From Chitinibacter tainanensis DSM 15459 (lineage in GTDB: Bacteria > Pseudomonadota > Gammaproteobacteria > Burkholderiales > Chitinibacteraceae), in NCBI RefSeq assembly GCF_000429785.1, contig NZ_AUCN01000018.1, positions 62,001 to 126,000 of the forward strand: 64,000 nucleotides of DNA. The letters are read 5' to 3'. Of this stretch, positions 25,803-35,657 are shown in pieces. The position numbers and the translations under genes were made by a program. Numbering within the stretch: the stretch's first letter is position 1; each line of letters starts with the position of its first letter. The notes beneath the pieces were generated by a model. That model had not been told where the DNA came from. It made no database searches and saw only the letters and a list, made by a program, of their open reading frames with translations.

Positions 25803-26759
25803 TTAGGGGGCGCGAAAATGATCAAAGCCACCCAAGCCCAACTCCAGAGTTTCCCCAGCGGCATCCACAAACTGCACGCCTGAGGCCGCGGTAATCTGCC
25901 CGATCCGGCTAAGCGCCAAGCCTAGGTCCTGGCCAATGGCGGCCAATTGCGCGCGAGCGCTGGCGGGGGCAGTAAAGAGTAGCTCGTAATCATCGCCACC
26001 GGCGAGTTTGGCTTCCAAAGCCAGCTCGGCAGGTAAAGCAGCCAATTCGGGGGCGGCAGGCACTGCGTCAACTTCAATTCTGGCCCCGCACTGCGAGCGC
26101 TGGCAAATATGCCGCAGATCACCTGCTAGGCCATCAGAAATATCCATCGCCGCATGCACCAGGGGGCGGATCGCCCGGCCTAAGGCCACACGCGGTTGCG
26201 GTAAATCCAGTCGCAGATCACAGCGCGCCGCGACTTCAGCCGCTAGATTGACTCGCCCGGTGCGATACATCACCGCCGCGGCAGCCGCGCCCAATGGCCC
26301 ACTCACCCAGATATCATCCCCTAGCTGCGCCTGTGAGCGCAGCATACGGGCACCAATTTCCACTTCGCCAGCGATCTGGATCGCAATGGTCAACGGGCCC
26401 TTGGTAGTATCGCCCCCCACCAGCTCGATCCCATGCGCATCGGCCAAGGCAAACATGCCGCGGCTAAAGGCGGCCAGCCAGTCGGCATCGACGCTGGGCA
26501 AGGCCAGCGAGAGCGTAAACCAGCTGGGCTTGGCCCCCATGGCAGCCAGATCAGATAGATTGACCGCCAAGGCTTTGTGCCCTAGCCGCTCGGGGTCGGC
26601 ATCGGCAAAAAAATGTCGGCCGGCCACCAACATATCTGCTGACACGGCCAGCTGATGTCCGGGGCTGAGGCTAAGTAGCGCGGCGTCATCGCCAATCCCC
26701 ACCACCGCCCGCGGTGTGGGGCGAGTGAAATACTGGCGAATCAGATCAAACTCGTTCAA
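25803..26759 (-). CDS. thiL: Thiamine-monophosphate kinase
   Basis: A 318-residue ATP-dependent kinase giving thiamine diphosphate, the last step of the pathway. It starts MNEFDLIRQYF and has the GIGDDAALL metal-binding motif, SADMLVAGRHFF, GGDTTKGPL and the MDISDGLAGDL and GGDDYELLF stretches of the PurM/ThiL superfamily. The start codon is TTG with GAGGG upstream. It follows nusB by 12 bp in the same operon. Confidence 0.95.
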   Translation of the reverse strand: MNEFDLIRQYFTRPTPRAVVGIGDDAALLSLSPGHQLAVSADMLVAGRHFFADADPERLGHKALAVNLSDLAAMGAKPSWFTLSLALPSVDADWLAAFSRGMFALADAHGIELVGGDTTKGPLTIAIQIAGEVEIGARMLRSQAQLGDDIWVSGPLGAAAAAVMYRTGRVNLAAEVAARCDLRLDLPQPRVALGRAIRPLVHAAMDISDGLAGDLRHICQRSQCGARIEVDAVPAAPELAALPAELALEAKLAGGDDYELLFTAPASARAQLAAIGQDLGLALSRIGQITAASGVQFVDAAGETLELGLGGFDHFRAP

Positions 26760-26771
26760 ACCGCACCCTCG

Positions 26772-27257
26772 TTAGCCCTGACGTTTGGCGCGAATCGCGG
26801 CAAACTCTTCGGCGCGCACTTGCTCGGCCACTTTATCCAGCACACCATTCACAAAGCGGTGGCCATCTGAGCCGCCGTAAGTTTTGGTGAGCTCAATGGC
26901 TTCGTTGATGATGACCGGGTATGGGGTTTCTGGCATCGAGATAATCTCGAAGGCGCCCGTATACAGCACGGCCAGCTCCACGGTACTCACTTCTTCCAGC
27001 GGGCGATCCACATGCGGCTCGATGGCCTTGGTCAGGCTGGCGGCATCTTTAATTACGCCGAACAAAATTGCGCGATACAGATTGGCATCGGCTTTGCCAA
27101 AATAGGTGCTGCTCGAGCGCAGATACAGGTCGATGTTGTTCACGGTTTCGTGACTCATCAGGTATTGGTATACCCCTTGCACCGCAAACTCACGCGCCCG
27201 GCGGCGGGCGGATTTCATTGGGCCTTTTTTGGCCGGGGCTTTTTGTTCTTCGCTCAT
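26772..27257 (-). CDS. nusB: Transcription antitermination factor NusB
   Basis: A 161-residue all-helical protein that, with NusE (S10), binds boxA in rRNA leaders. Family stretches include [17 protein letters not shown], the middle [19 protein letters not shown] and the C-terminal [18 protein letters not shown] followed by FVNGVLDK. The N-terminus carries a lysine-rich extension of about 15 residues. The ATG overlaps the ribH stop by 4 bp, so the two are coupled. Confidence 0.95.
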   Translation of the reverse strand: MSEEQKAPAKKGPMKSARRRAREFAVQGVYQYLMSHETVNNIDLYLRSSSTYFGKADANLYRAILFGVIKDAASLTKAIEPHVDRPLEEVSTVELAVLYTGAFEIISMPETPYPVIINEAIELTKTYGGSDGHRFVNGVLDKVAEQVRAEEFAAIRAKRQG

Positions 27258-27724
27258 GCTACTGCCTTTAACAAATTAGCGGTTTCTACCGCAACACGCG
27301 CGGCTTCGCGCGCTTTTTCTACAACACGCACTTCGGCCTGTTCGTCGTTTTCGGTGGTCAGAATGCAGTTGGCGATCGGCATTTTGCTATCTAGCGTAAT
27401 GCGCGTTACACCCGCACCGGATTCATTGGCCACCAGTTCAAAATGGTAAGTTTCACCGCGAATAATCGCTCCCAGCGCGATTAGCGCATCGTAACGGCCG
27501 CTATTGGCCATCTTTTGCAGTACCACCGGAATTTCCAGCGCGCCGGCCACACTGCCCAGCACGATATCGGCGGGCGCTACGCCCAGTTTCACCAGTTCAT
27601 CCAGGCAGTTGTCGCGCAAGCCTTCGCACACCGGTGTATTAAAACGGCTCATGACCACGCCAATTTTCATGCCTTGGCCATTCAGATTCGAGGCAATTTG
27701 CTGAATACCTGCAGGTACGCTCAT
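27254..27724 (-). CDS. ribH: 6,7-dimethyl-8-ribityllumazine synthase
   Basis: A 156-residue enzyme that joins 5-amino-6-ribitylaminouracil with 3,4-dihydroxy-2-butanone 4-phosphate. Visible are the substrate loop [25 protein letters not shown] and the [20 protein letters not shown] region with its catalytic histidine. It stands between ribBX and nusB in the riboflavin operon. Confidence 0.96.
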   Translation of the reverse strand: MSVPAGIQQIASNLNGQGMKIGVVMSRFNTPVCEGLRDNCLDELVKLGVAPADIVLGSVAGALEIPVVLQKMANSGRYDALIALGAIIRGETYHFELVANESGAGVTRITLDSKMPIANCILTTENDEQAEVRVVEKAREAARVAVETANLLKAVA

Positions 27725-27734
27725 GATTGATCCT

Positions 27735-28841
27735 TTAGTCTTTTATTGATTCGGGTTGGGCAAAACCGGTGATTTCCAATCCAAAACCGGTCATGCTCGG
27801 AATTTTGCGCTCAGGCGACATCAAGCGCATGGCGCCCACGCCTAAGTCTTTCAGCATTTGTGCGCCAATCCCATAGGTGCGCATATCCCATTTCTGGGTT
27901 TTATTCAGCTGCAGTTCTGGCAAGGCGCGGGCAAGCAGGTCTTCGCCAGATTCAGTGCGATGCAGCAAGATCATCACGCCTTTACCGGCCTGATTGATGG
28001 CCTGCAAGCTCGCCTCCACCGACCAAGAATGCCGGCGTCCATCCAGATCCAGCCAATCCATAAGCGAGGCAGGCTCATGCACCCGCACCAAGGTTTCTTC
28101 TGTGGGGCAAGGCTGACCTTTTACCAGCGCCAGATGCGTCGATTTGGTGAGTTTATCGCGATAAACCGCCAGCTCGAATTCGCCGGCAAAGGTGCGCACG
28201 GGGCGCCGGCCCACGCATTCAACCAATGATTCGGTGCGGCTGCGGTAATTAATCAGATCTGCGATGGTGCCGATTTTCAGGCCATGCTGCGCCGCGAATT
28301 CCAATAGCTCTGGCAGGCGCGCCATGGTGCCATCGTCGTTCATGATCTCGCAGATCACCGACGCAGGCGTTAAGCCCGCCATCATGGCCAGATCACAGCC
28401 AGCTTCGGTGTGCCCGGCGCGCACCAAAACCCCGCCGGGTTGCGCCATGACCGGGAAAACATGCCCGGGTGAAACTACATCGGCAGCCTTGGCATCAAAT
28501 GCCACCGCTTTGCGGATAGTCAGCGCGCGGTCATGCGCGGAAATCCCCGTGCTGACGCCTTCGGCGGCTTCAATCGAAGCGGTAAAATTAGTGCCAAACG
28601 ACGAGCCATTGCTCTGCACCATGGTGGTGAGATTCAGCAGCTTGCAGCGCTCGGGGGTTAGCGTCAGGCAGACCAAACCACGGCCATATTTGGCCATGAA
28701 GTTGATCGCCTCGGGCGTCACAAAATCCGCAGCCAAGACCAGATCGCCTTCATTTTCGCGATCTTCTTCATCCACCAACACCACCATGCGGCCGGCTTTT
28801 AGCTCGGCGATGATTTCTTGTACCGGGGCAATCTGGCTCAT
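27735..28841 (-). CDS. ribB: 3,4-dihydroxy-2-butanone 4-phosphate synthase with degenerate GTP cyclohydrolase II domain (RibBX type)
   Basis: A 368-residue protein. Residues 1-205 are a complete DHBP synthase: [28 protein letters not shown] and [12 protein letters not shown] hold the catalytic acids and histidine. Residues 205-365 align in general form with GTP cyclohydrolase II ([15 protein letters not shown]) but lack the zinc cysteines and the GD-x-x-SxRCxC motif. The second domain should therefore be inactive as a cyclohydrolase, as described for RibBX fusions, and a separate RibA is expected elsewhere. The ATG overlaps the ribE stop by 4 bp. Confidence 0.9.
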   Translation of the reverse strand: MSQIAPVQEIIAELKAGRMVVLVDEEDRENEGDLVLAADFVTPEAINFMAKYGRGLVCLTLTPERCKLLNLTTMVQSNGSSFGTNFTASIEAAEGVSTGISAHDRALTIRKAVAFDAKAADVVSPGHVFPVMAQPGGVLVRAGHTEAGCDLAMMAGLTPASVICEIMNDDGTMARLPELLEFAAQHGLKIGTIADLINYRSRTESLVECVGRRPVRTFAGEFELAVYRDKLTKSTHLALVKGQPCPTEETLVRVHEPASLMDWLDLDGRRHSWSVEASLQAINQAGKGVMILLHRTESGEDLLARALPELQLNKTQKWDMRTYGIGAQMLKDLGVGAMRLMSPERKIPSMTGFGLEITGFAQPESIKD

Positions 28842-29458
28842 GCGGCGCTCCCTTGCTGCTCGAGCGATACCATCCGTTCAACATAGCGGGCTATCAGGTC
28901 GATTTCGAGATTTACCTGCGCGCCAGCTTGCAGCTGGCCAAGCGTGGTCACCGACAAGGTGTGCGGGATTAGATTGATTTCAAATTCGCAACCTGCGGCT
29001 GTATCACGCACGGTATTGGTGGTGAGCGAGACGCCATTGACCACCACCGAGCCCTTCACGGCAAGATAACGCGCCAGCGTGGCCGGAGCAGCAATGCGCA
29101 GCAGGCGATTTTCGCCGACCGGATCAAACGCCAGCACGGTGCCAACACCATCCACGTGACCGGACACCATATGCCCACCCAACATGTCGCCTAAGCGCAT
29201 GGCTTTTTCCAGGTTCACCGGGCCCGGCCGATCTAGGCCAACCGTACAGCGCAGCGATTCATTGGAAACATCAATTTTGTATTTGCGCGGGGGTATCTGC
29301 TCAATCACGGTCATGCATGCGCCGTTGTGAGCAATACTATCCCCCAGTACTACATTGGAAAGGTCCAATTCGCCTGCATCCACGGTGAGGCGTACGCCCC
29401 CGTCAAAGGCGTCCACTGCTTCGATCTGCCCGATGGCCTGAATAATGCCGGTAAACAT
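28838..29458 (-). CDS. ribE: Riboflavin synthase, alpha subunit
   Basis: A 206-residue enzyme that dismutates two lumazines into riboflavin. It begins [13 protein letters not shown] and shows the two-fold internal repeat: [14 protein letters not shown] in the first lumazine-binding domain and [14 protein letters not shown] in the second, with [12 protein letters not shown] between. The length fits the family. It is coupled to ribBX downstream by a 4-bp overlap. Confidence 0.95.
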   Translation of the reverse strand: MFTGIIQAIGQIEAVDAFDGGVRLTVDAGELDLSNVVLGDSIAHNGACMTVIEQIPPRKYKIDVSNESLRCTVGLDRPGPVNLEKAMRLGDMLGGHMVSGHVDGVGTVLAFDPVGENRLLRIAAPATLARYLAVKGSVVVNGVSLTTNTVRDTAAGCEFEINLIPHTLSVTTLGQLQAGAQVNLEIDLIARYVERMVSLEQQGSAA

Positions 29459-29460
29459 GT

Positions 29461-29625
29461 TTAGTCCTTAGGTGCGGTGAATTGGGCCGGATTAGCCTCC
29501 TTCACCCGTTGCGAAGATTTCAGTTCATTACAGTGATTGCAGAAATAACTTTTCGCGCCACAGGCAGCGAGAATCTCAAGGGCTTGGCCACAATCGGGGC
29601 AACGCAGGGTCGTTGATTCAGTCAT
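29461..29625 (-). CDS. Small zinc-ribbon protein (YfgJ-like)
   Basis: A 54-residue protein beginning MTESTTLRCPDCGQALEI. Two CxxC knuckles (CPDC and CNHC) bracket a short AACGAKSYF loop, giving a zinc ribbon like the small YfgJ/zinc-ribbons family. The ATG lies 14 bp after the ribD stop and the gene stops 2 bp before the ribE start, so it is a fitted member of the operon and not a chance frame. No function is known; metal binding is inferred from the cysteine spacing. Confidence 0.75.
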   Translation of the reverse strand: MTESTTLRCPDCGQALEILAACGAKSYFCNHCNELKSSQRVKEANPAQFTAPKD

Positions 29626-29639
29626 GATAAGGCTCCGGC

Positions 29640-30776
29640 TTAAGCCACCGCGGTGGCTTGGGCAAAGGCGATGTGCGGCTGTGTCATACGCAAGGTCAGG
29701 CGCTGATCTGCGCCCACGCGGCGTTGTTCCAGTAGCGTCAGGCGGTGCTGATCAGCCAAGTCGCTCAAGGTAAAGTCGGCCATGCCGCGCCCTTTGCCCA
29801 GCAAGGACATCGCCTGATAAAGGATGATCTCATCCACCAAACCTGCCTGCAGCAAAGCGCCTACCAGCGTACCGCCCGCCTCGACCAAGACCTGATTAAA
29901 GCCTTGCTGCCCCAGATATGCCATGGCGGCATGCAGGTCGAGTTCGCCGTCGCGCAGCGGCAACTGCACGGCACAGGATTGCTCACTGTGAAAATGCTGT
30001 AGCTCCGCGGGGCCAGCGCCACTGAGCACATGGGTGTAACCACCGCTGCTGGTGAGCACTTTCGCGGCATGCGGCGTACGACCTCGGCTATCGAGCACCA
30101 CCCGCTGCGGCTGCCGGCTTACTGCCAGCTCGCGCACATTCAGCTGCGGATCATCGGCCAGCACCGTACCAACACCAGTAAGCACGGCACAGGCTTGCGC
30201 GCGCAAACGCTGTACATCCAGCCGCGCCTCGGCGCCGGTAATCCATTGGGATTGTCCGTTTTCTAGGGCAATGCGGCCGTCTAAGCTCGCGGCCAATTTA
30301 ACCGTAACCCACGGGCGCTGGCGGATCATGCGGCTGAGAAAACCCTTGTGTAGCTCGCGCGCCTGCTCGGCCAGCAAGCCATGGGCCACTTCAATGCCAT
30401 GGTTGGCCAGTCGCGCCAAGCCCTGCCCGGCCACCAAAGGATTGGGGTCACGCAAAGCGGCGATGACGCGGTCGATGCCAGCCCCAATCAGCGCATTGGC
30501 GCACGGCGGGGTACGGCCAAAATGGCTGCAAGGTTCGAGAGTGACATAGGCCGTTGCGCCAACTAATTGGCCCGGCGCTTTGGCCTTGGCCATTTTCAAT
30601 GCCATGATTTCGGCATGCGCGCCGCCGGCTGCCTGGCTATGACCGTAGCCGATGATGTCTTCACCGGCCACAATCACTGCGCCCACACATGGGTTCGGGC
30701 TCGTAAGTGCGGCACCTTGCGCTGCCACTTGCAGCGCTTTGGCCATCATGGCCTGATCAAAGGCGGAAAAACTCAT
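29640..30776 (-). CDS. ribD: Bifunctional riboflavin biosynthesis deaminase/reductase RibD
   Basis: A 378-residue protein with an N-terminal cytidine-deaminase-like zinc domain (GGAHAEIMAL and TLEPCSHFGRTPPC supply the zinc ligands) and a C-terminal reductase domain (VTVKLAASLDGRIAL, then VLVEAGGTLVGALLQAG). Together they carry out the second and third steps from GTP to riboflavin. The start overlaps the nrdR stop by one base, so the operon begins with nrdR. Confidence 0.95.
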   Translation of the reverse strand: MSFSAFDQAMMAKALQVAAQGAALTSPNPCVGAVIVAGEDIIGYGHSQAAGGAHAEIMALKMAKAKAPGQLVGATAYVTLEPCSHFGRTPPCANALIGAGIDRVIAALRDPNPLVAGQGLARLANHGIEVAHGLLAEQARELHKGFLSRMIRQRPWVTVKLAASLDGRIALENGQSQWITGAEARLDVQRLRAQACAVLTGVGTVLADDPQLNVRELAVSRQPQRVVLDSRGRTPHAAKVLTSSGGYTHVLSGAGPAELQHFHSEQSCAVQLPLRDGELDLHAAMAYLGQQGFNQVLVEAGGTLVGALLQAGLVDEIILYQAMSLLGKGRGMADFTLSDLADQHRLTLLEQRRVGADQRLTLRMTQPHIAFAQATAVA

Positions 30777-31228
30777 TATTGCTTGCTCACTTCGCGAATC
30801 ACATCGCGGAAGTCTTCCACATCCTGGAAGGAACGATAGACCGAGGCGAAGCGGATATAGGCGACTTTATCCAACTTGGCGAGCTCAGCGATCACCATCT
30901 CACCGATCTGACGGGACATGATTTCACGCTCACCGATGGTGAGGACACGTTGAATAATGCGGGAAATGGCTTCGTCCACCAGCGGCGTGGGGACCGGCCG
31001 TTTATGCAGGGCGCGCAGGAAACTGGTGCGTACTTTTTCGCGATCAAACTCAACCCGCTGGCCAGTTTGTTTCACCACCTGCGGCATACGGACTTCGGCG
31101 GTTTCGTAGGTGGTAAAGCGCTTATCGCAGATCGCGCAACGACGCCGGCGACGCACAACATCCCCTTCGTCGGATACTCGCGAATCAACCACCTGCGTAT
31201 CAGGTGAACCACAAAATGGGCACTTCAT
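30776..31228 (-). CDS. nrdR: Transcriptional repressor NrdR
   Basis: A 150-residue regulator of ribonucleotide reductase genes. The N-terminal zinc ribbon ([15 protein letters not shown] and CAICDKRF) binds DNA; the ATP-cone (about 50-140) senses ATP/dATP. It begins [15 protein letters not shown] as in nearly all relatives. It is the first gene of the rib operon here, a frequent arrangement. Confidence 0.96.
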   Translation of the reverse strand: MKCPFCGSPDTQVVDSRVSDEGDVVRRRRRCAICDKRFTTYETAEVRMPQVVKQTGQRVEFDREKVRTSFLRALHKRPVPTPLVDEAISRIIQRVLTIGEREIMSRQIGEMVIAELAKLDKVAYIRFASVYRSFQDVEDFRDVIREVSKQ

Positions 31229-31312
31229 GCACGAACCCCGTAAAGATCAACAAAGAACATCAATTAGATCAGTGCTGCGGCGCAAAATACAAGCACCCCA
31301 AATACACCGAGT

Positions 31313-31362
31313 AGGTATATGGTGCCAAAGCTTGTGATAAAACAAGATTCGGGATATACCCT
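31313..31362. repeat. GGGTAT-family inverted repeat, 50 bp
   Basis: AGGTATATGG on the left faces GATATACCCT on the right; an inner stem CTTGT/ACAAG is visible. It lies between the nrdR start and the glyA terminator, in a 220-bp gap. This copy pairs less well than the others at the base. Confidence 0.65.
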
Positions 31363-31400
31363 AGAGCACGCAAAAAGTGAATTGTTTGCTCTGTAAATAG

Positions 31401-31425
31401 AAAAAGGTGGCGCAGCGGCGCCACC
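31401..31425 (-). terminator. Rho-independent terminator after glyA
   Basis: On the minus strand GGTGGCG pairs with CGCCACC over a 6-nt loop, followed by TTTTT, 24 bp after the glyA stop. Confidence 0.88.
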
Positions 31426-31448
31426 TGTTTGCTGAGTACCGCTAAAGC

Positions 31449-32696
31449 TTAGTCGCCGTAAACCGGGAAGCGCGCGGTCAGCGCTTTTACTTTCGCGGCC
31501 ACTGCGGCGATATTGGCTTCGTCTTCTGGATTATCCAGCACATCGGCGATCAGATTAGCGACTTGAATCGCCTCTTCTTCCTTAAAGCCGCGGGTAGTAA
31601 TCGCTGGCGCACCGATACGGATACCTGAAGTCACGAATGGGCTTTCTGGGTCATTCGGGATCGCATTTTTGTTCACGGTAATGTGCGCTTTGCCCAAGAA
31701 GGCGTCAGCAGCTTTACCAGTCAGGTTTTTCGGGCGCAGATCAACCAGGAATACGTGCGACTCGGTGCGACCAGAAATAATGCGCAGACCACGCTCAGCC
31801 AGAGTTTTGGCCATTGCTGCAGCGTTTTTCAGTACTTGCGCTTGGTAAGCTTTGAATTCAGGTGTCGCAGCTTCTTTAAAGGCCACGGCTTTGGCCGCAA
31901 TCACGTGCATCAGCGGGCCGCCTTGCAGTGTTGGGAACACGTTTGAATTCAGGCTCTTTTCAAATTCAGCTTTCGCCAGAATGATACCGCCACGTGGGCC
32001 ACGCAGGGTTTTGTGGGTAGTTGAGGTCACGAAGTGCGCATGTGGCACAGGGTTTGGATACACGCCCGCCGCGATCAGACCGGCATAGTGAGCCATATCC
32101 ACCATGAAGTAGGCACCGACTTTGTTGGCGATTTCACGCATACGCGCCCAGTCAAAACGCAGTGCATAGGCCGAAGCACCACCGATCAGCAGTTTTGGCT
32201 TGGTTTCCAGCGCTACGCGCTCCATATCGTCGTAATCGATTTCTTCGTTTTCGTTCAGACCGTAGGCCACGATGTTGAACAATTTGCCGGAAAGATTAGC
32301 TGGCGAACCATGCGTCAGGTGACCGCCATGACCGAGGTTCATACCCATTACGGTGTCGCCCGGCTTCAGGATCGAGAAGTACACAGCCTGGTTAGCTTGC
32401 GAGCCAGAATGTGGCTGCACATTAGCGTATTCAGCACCAAATAGCGCTTTGATGCGATCGATGGCCAGTTGCTCGATCACGTCCACGTGCTCGCAACCGC
32501 CGTAGAAACGTTTGCCAGGATAGCCTTCCGCGTATTTATTGGTCAGCTGCGAGCCCTGCGCTTCCATCACGGCTGGGCTGGTGTAGTTTTCCGAAGCGAT
32601 CAGCTCGATGTGTTCGTGCTGACGCACGACTTCGCCGGCAATGGCAGCAGCGAGTTCTGGATCATACTGGGCAATGGTTTGTGACTTCGAGAACAT
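31449..32696 (-). CDS. glyA: Serine hydroxymethyltransferase
   Basis: A 415-residue PLP enzyme that interconverts serine and glycine and loads one-carbon units on tetrahydrofolate. The N-terminal [20 protein letters not shown], the [15 protein letters not shown] segment and the PLP lysine in [14 protein letters not shown] are diagnostic. The C-terminal [14 protein letters not shown] is also typical. Monocistronic. Confidence 0.97.
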   Translation of the reverse strand: MFSKSQTIAQYDPELAAAIAGEVVRQHEHIELIASENYTSPAVMEAQGSQLTNKYAEGYPGKRFYGGCEHVDVIEQLAIDRIKALFGAEYANVQPHSGSQANQAVYFSILKPGDTVMGMNLGHGGHLTHGSPANLSGKLFNIVAYGLNENEEIDYDDMERVALETKPKLLIGGASAYALRFDWARMREIANKVGAYFMVDMAHYAGLIAAGVYPNPVPHAHFVTSTTHKTLRGPRGGIILAKAEFEKSLNSNVFPTLQGGPLMHVIAAKAVAFKEAATPEFKAYQAQVLKNAAAMAKTLAERGLRIISGRTESHVFLVDLRPKNLTGKAADAFLGKAHITVNKNAIPNDPESPFVTSGIRIGAPAITTRGFKEEEAIQVANLIADVLDNPEDEANIAAVAAKVKALTARFPVYGD

Positions 32697-32792
32697 GAGC
32701 GGGAAGCATCCGTGGCCGTTAAAAGATAGGTAATTCTACCATGACTTAGCGCAAAGCGAGATGCGCTCCAGTCAGGCTGCCATGCAAGATTT

Positions 32793-34466
32793 TCATACCG
32801 GCGGCTGGGCTTTCTTTTTGCGCCAGACGTTGCGCAGCGCGACGAAAGCTTGCTTATTGCTCACCCGCTCATCGGACATGGCATCCAGAAACTCGGACAA
32901 ACTCTTTGAGCGCGCTACGGTATAAAAAATCAGCCCTGCGGTTGGCAGCGACACCGCGGCAAAATACAGCAATTTCATCCACCCCGATTCGGCGGCCAAA
33001 TCAAATAGATTCATGCCGAGAAAACCGGTGATGGTGGTACCCAACAAACCAAAGATAGTCACCACCGTGAGGCGCACCACGGTATCGGCCTGCCGGCGCA
33101 AATCATCGTTTTCAAGGTACTGATTCATACTCTGCACCGATTCACGGACTTCTTCATGTTGGCGCACAGTATCAAGGTGGCGATTCATCATGCCAAACAA
33201 CTGGCTGGAAACGATTTGATGCGAGACCTCGCGAAACCAGTAGCGCTGGTTAAAGCGCAAAAAACTCTCCAGCAATAAGCGGATTTCACGCTTAAAGTGC
33301 CGAATCGACAGCGGGTCTTTTAAATTGAGTGCCGACAGCGCCGCCGCCATCCGATCAGAAAACAAAAGCAAAGCCGATTTATGAAAATGCGCAATCAGCA
33401 CCAACAGAAAGTGCTGGTGGCGAAACTGCCCCAGCACGCCGGTATACGGATTACTGTAAAACTCGTTGCCATGCTGCCCCACCATAATAAAAGCATGCCC
33501 AGAGCACATCATGCGGGTTGAGGCTGAGCGATGGCGCTGCTCGGGCGCCCAGAAGCGATCAAAGCAACAGTCAGCTTCAAAATCAGCCAGCAGTTTCGGC
33601 GTAAGGGGCAAAATCTGATCTTCGCTAGGTTTTCCGACCGTTCCTAGCGCATAAAAATCTTCATCCCGCAGCGCAAACGGATCATCCACCGCGATATACG
33701 CCATCAGTGGCATGCGATGGTATTCAATCTGGCGGTAGCGCACTTCTCCCTCAAGGCCAGAATGATGCGGCACTAAGGGGTTGAGTAAATACGCCCAGTG
33801 TTCGGCCATACGCGGCGCACGATATTGACCCATATGGCTCAGATAGGCCTGCCGCTCTTCATAGTCGGATTCCGCCAGCACTTCGCCATCCGCATCTAGC
33901 CACGCGACTTTACGCAAGCAATTGGCCGCCTCGCGCGGACCATCCCATTGCGCAGGATAGGCGCGACCAAAGCGGAACAAGGCATCTTGCACCCGGCGCA
34001 GCGGCAGGTCATTGCCCATGATCTCAAACGCTAGAATCACGACATCGACGTCATAAAAGAAATACAGATCGATGTGCGCCACTTTGAAATGATGCGTAGC
34101 GCCATCTTTGAACACCATCAACACCTGCTGAATGTCGCTTCGGCGAAAAACATGCAAGGGAGAACGACCATAGCTGGCAATATCGCCAGCCATACTGACC
34201 TGTTCGCCATACAAAAACCGCTGCACATAAGGCAAAAAGGTGATGAATTCGCGGTAGTGCCGCTCTTCAAATTGTTCAGGGGAAGCATCGAATTCGGTGG
34301 CGCGAGGTTGCCACGGCGAGCCTTCACTGGCTGCGCACTGCAAGATTTCCCACTGCCGCCCCATGGCCTTGAGTTCGCCAGGCAGGTGGGACATCGGCAT
34401 TAATTGCAGAGGCCAGATCAGAATCTGGCGAAAATGCCGGACGAGAATATCGCTAGTTGGGGCCAT
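32793..34466 (-). CDS. CorA-like membrane protein with long N-terminal domain
   Basis: A 557-residue protein. The C-terminal 100 residues have the CorA pattern: a long helix, TM1 (about 475-497) ending in the GMN motif (FLGMNLFDL), then TM2 (about 508-527) and a basic tail. CorA proteins conduct Mg2+ or Co2+ across the inner membrane. The N-terminal 380 residues are much longer than in ordinary CorA (about 316 in total) and were not recognised. Cation transport is an inference from the GMN motif; a divergent role is possible. The ATG has GGGAG upstream. It is downstream of the purine salvage genes on the same strand. Confidence 0.7.
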   Translation of the reverse strand: MAPTSDILVRHFRQILIWPLQLMPMSHLPGELKAMGRQWEILQCAASEGSPWQPRATEFDASPEQFEERHYREFITFLPYVQRFLYGEQVSMAGDIASYGRSPLHVFRRSDIQQVLMVFKDGATHHFKVAHIDLYFFYDVDVVILAFEIMGNDLPLRRVQDALFRFGRAYPAQWDGPREAANCLRKVAWLDADGEVLAESDYEERQAYLSHMGQYRAPRMAEHWAYLLNPLVPHHSGLEGEVRYRQIEYHRMPLMAYIAVDDPFALRDEDFYALGTVGKPSEDQILPLTPKLLADFEADCCFDRFWAPEQRHRSASTRMMCSGHAFIMVGQHGNEFYSNPYTGVLGQFRHQHFLLVLIAHFHKSALLLFSDRMAAALSALNLKDPLSIRHFKREIRLLLESFLRFNQRYWFREVSHQIVSSQLFGMMNRHLDTVRQHEEVRESVQSMNQYLENDDLRRQADTVVRLTVVTIFGLLGTTITGFLGMNLFDLAAESGWMKLLYFAAVSLPTAGLIFYTVARSKSLSEFLDAMSDERVSNKQAFVALRNVWRKKKAQPPV

Positions 34467-34505
34467 GCCAATTCTCCCGCACGGGGAACCGGCATGGCAG
34501 CTGGC

Positions 34506-35060
34506 TTACAAGCCTTTCACGGCGTAGATAGCCAGCGTATTGCGCCAGTAACCCTGGTAATCCATCCCGCAACCGAAGAGGAAACGATCTTCCACCTCTA
34601 GGCCCACAAAATCAGCCTTGATACCTTCGGCTTTGCGATTGTGTTTTTTATCGATCAGCACGGCCACGTGCACAGCACTCGCGCCCTGCTGCTTGCAGTA
34701 GTCAACAATGGCAGCCAGTGTGTGGCCTTCATCCAGAATATCGTCAACGATGACCACCGTGCGGCCACGCATGTCTTCGCGCGGCTTCACTTTCCAGTCC
34801 AGCTCGCCACCGGAAGTTTCGTGACGATAACGGGTGGCATGCAGATACGCCATTTCCAGCGGAAATTTCAATCGTGGCAGCAAATGCCCAGCCACAATCA
34901 AACCACCGTTCAATACGGTATACACCACCGGATTGGTGTGCGCCAAAGCGGCACACATCTCTTGCCCCATGCGATCCAGCGCAGCCACTACTTCGCTCTC
35001 CGGATGCAGACAATCGGCGTTATCTAAAATCGTACGTGCCTCTGGCAATTCCATCGTCAC
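34506..35060 (-). CDS. hpt: Hypoxanthine-guanine phosphoribosyltransferase
   Basis: A 184-residue purine salvage enzyme with the PRPP-binding loop VVIVDDILDEGHTLAA. NGGLIVAGHLLPRL and the KADFVGLEVEDRFLFGCGMD ending fit the HPRT family. It turns hypoxanthine or guanine into IMP or GMP. The GTG at 35060 is favoured by its GAGGAAAG spacing; an ATG two codons on is the alternative. It follows apt and the purine permease in what looks like one operon. Confidence 0.93.
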   Translation of the reverse strand: MTMELPEARTILDNADCLHPESEVVAALDRMGQEMCAALAHTNPVVYTVLNGGLIVAGHLLPRLKFPLEMAYLHATRYRHETSGGELDWKVKPREDMRGRTVVIVDDILDEGHTLAAIVDYCKQQGASAVHVAVLIDKKHNRKAEGIKADFVGLEVEDRFLFGCGMDYQGYWRNTLAIYAVKGL

Positions 35061-35081
35061 AATTCTTTCCTCTACCCAGGC

Positions 35082-35642
35082 TTAATGCCCGGCAAAATCA
35101 CACACAGTAAACAACTCGATCCCTTGTTGACGCACCAATTGCGATCCGCCCAGCTCAGGCAGATCAACAATGGCTGCGGCCTCAACCACATTGGCACCAA
35201 TCCGCCGCAGCAAATTGGCCGCCGCAATCATGGTGCCGCCAGTGGCGACCAGATCATCAATCAACAACACGCGATCACCGGCTTTACAAGCGTCAGCGTG
35301 TAGTTCTACGGTGGCAGAACCATACTCCAGCTCATATTCCTCGGCAATTGTGTCAAATGGCAACTTACCCTTCTTGCGAACGGGCACAAAGCCCAGATTC
35401 AGCTCATAAGCCACCACCGCCCCCAAGATAAACCCGCGTGCATCAACCCCGGCAACCACATCCAGCTGCTGATCCATGTAGCGATGCACAAAGATATCAA
35501 CCAGCAGGCGAAAGGTTTTCGGGTCTTGCAGCAAGGGCGTAATGTCGCGAAACATCACCCCTTCTTGCGGCCAGTTCGGTACCGTACGAATCCGCTCACG
35601 AATGTAGTCGGCGTATGGCAGCTCAGACACGGGTTTAGTCAT
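35082..35642 (-). CDS. apt: Adenine phosphoribosyltransferase
   Basis: A 186-residue enzyme that makes AMP from adenine and PRPP. Family marks: [20 protein letters not shown] at the N-terminus, [11 protein letters not shown], the flexible loop and the PRPP motif [19 protein letters not shown]-like site precedes the ATG. It lies between the permease and hpt genes. Confidence 0.96.
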   Translation of the reverse strand: MTKPVSELPYADYIRERIRTVPNWPQEGVMFRDITPLLQDPKTFRLLVDIFVHRYMDQQLDVVAGVDARGFILGAVVAYELNLGFVPVRKKGKLPFDTIAEEYELEYGSATVELHADACKAGDRVLLIDDLVATGGTMIAAANLLRRIGANVVEAAAIVDLPELGGSQLVRQQGIELFTVCDFAGH

Positions 35643-35657
35643 GGCTTAGACTCCGTT

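Noticed and set aside
29285-29346. Possible GGGTAT-family repeat inside ribE (GGGGGTATCTGCTC facing GAGCAATACTATCCCCC)
   Set aside because: The bases encode the conserved [14 protein letters not shown] region of riboflavin synthase, so the match is most likely due to coding sequence.
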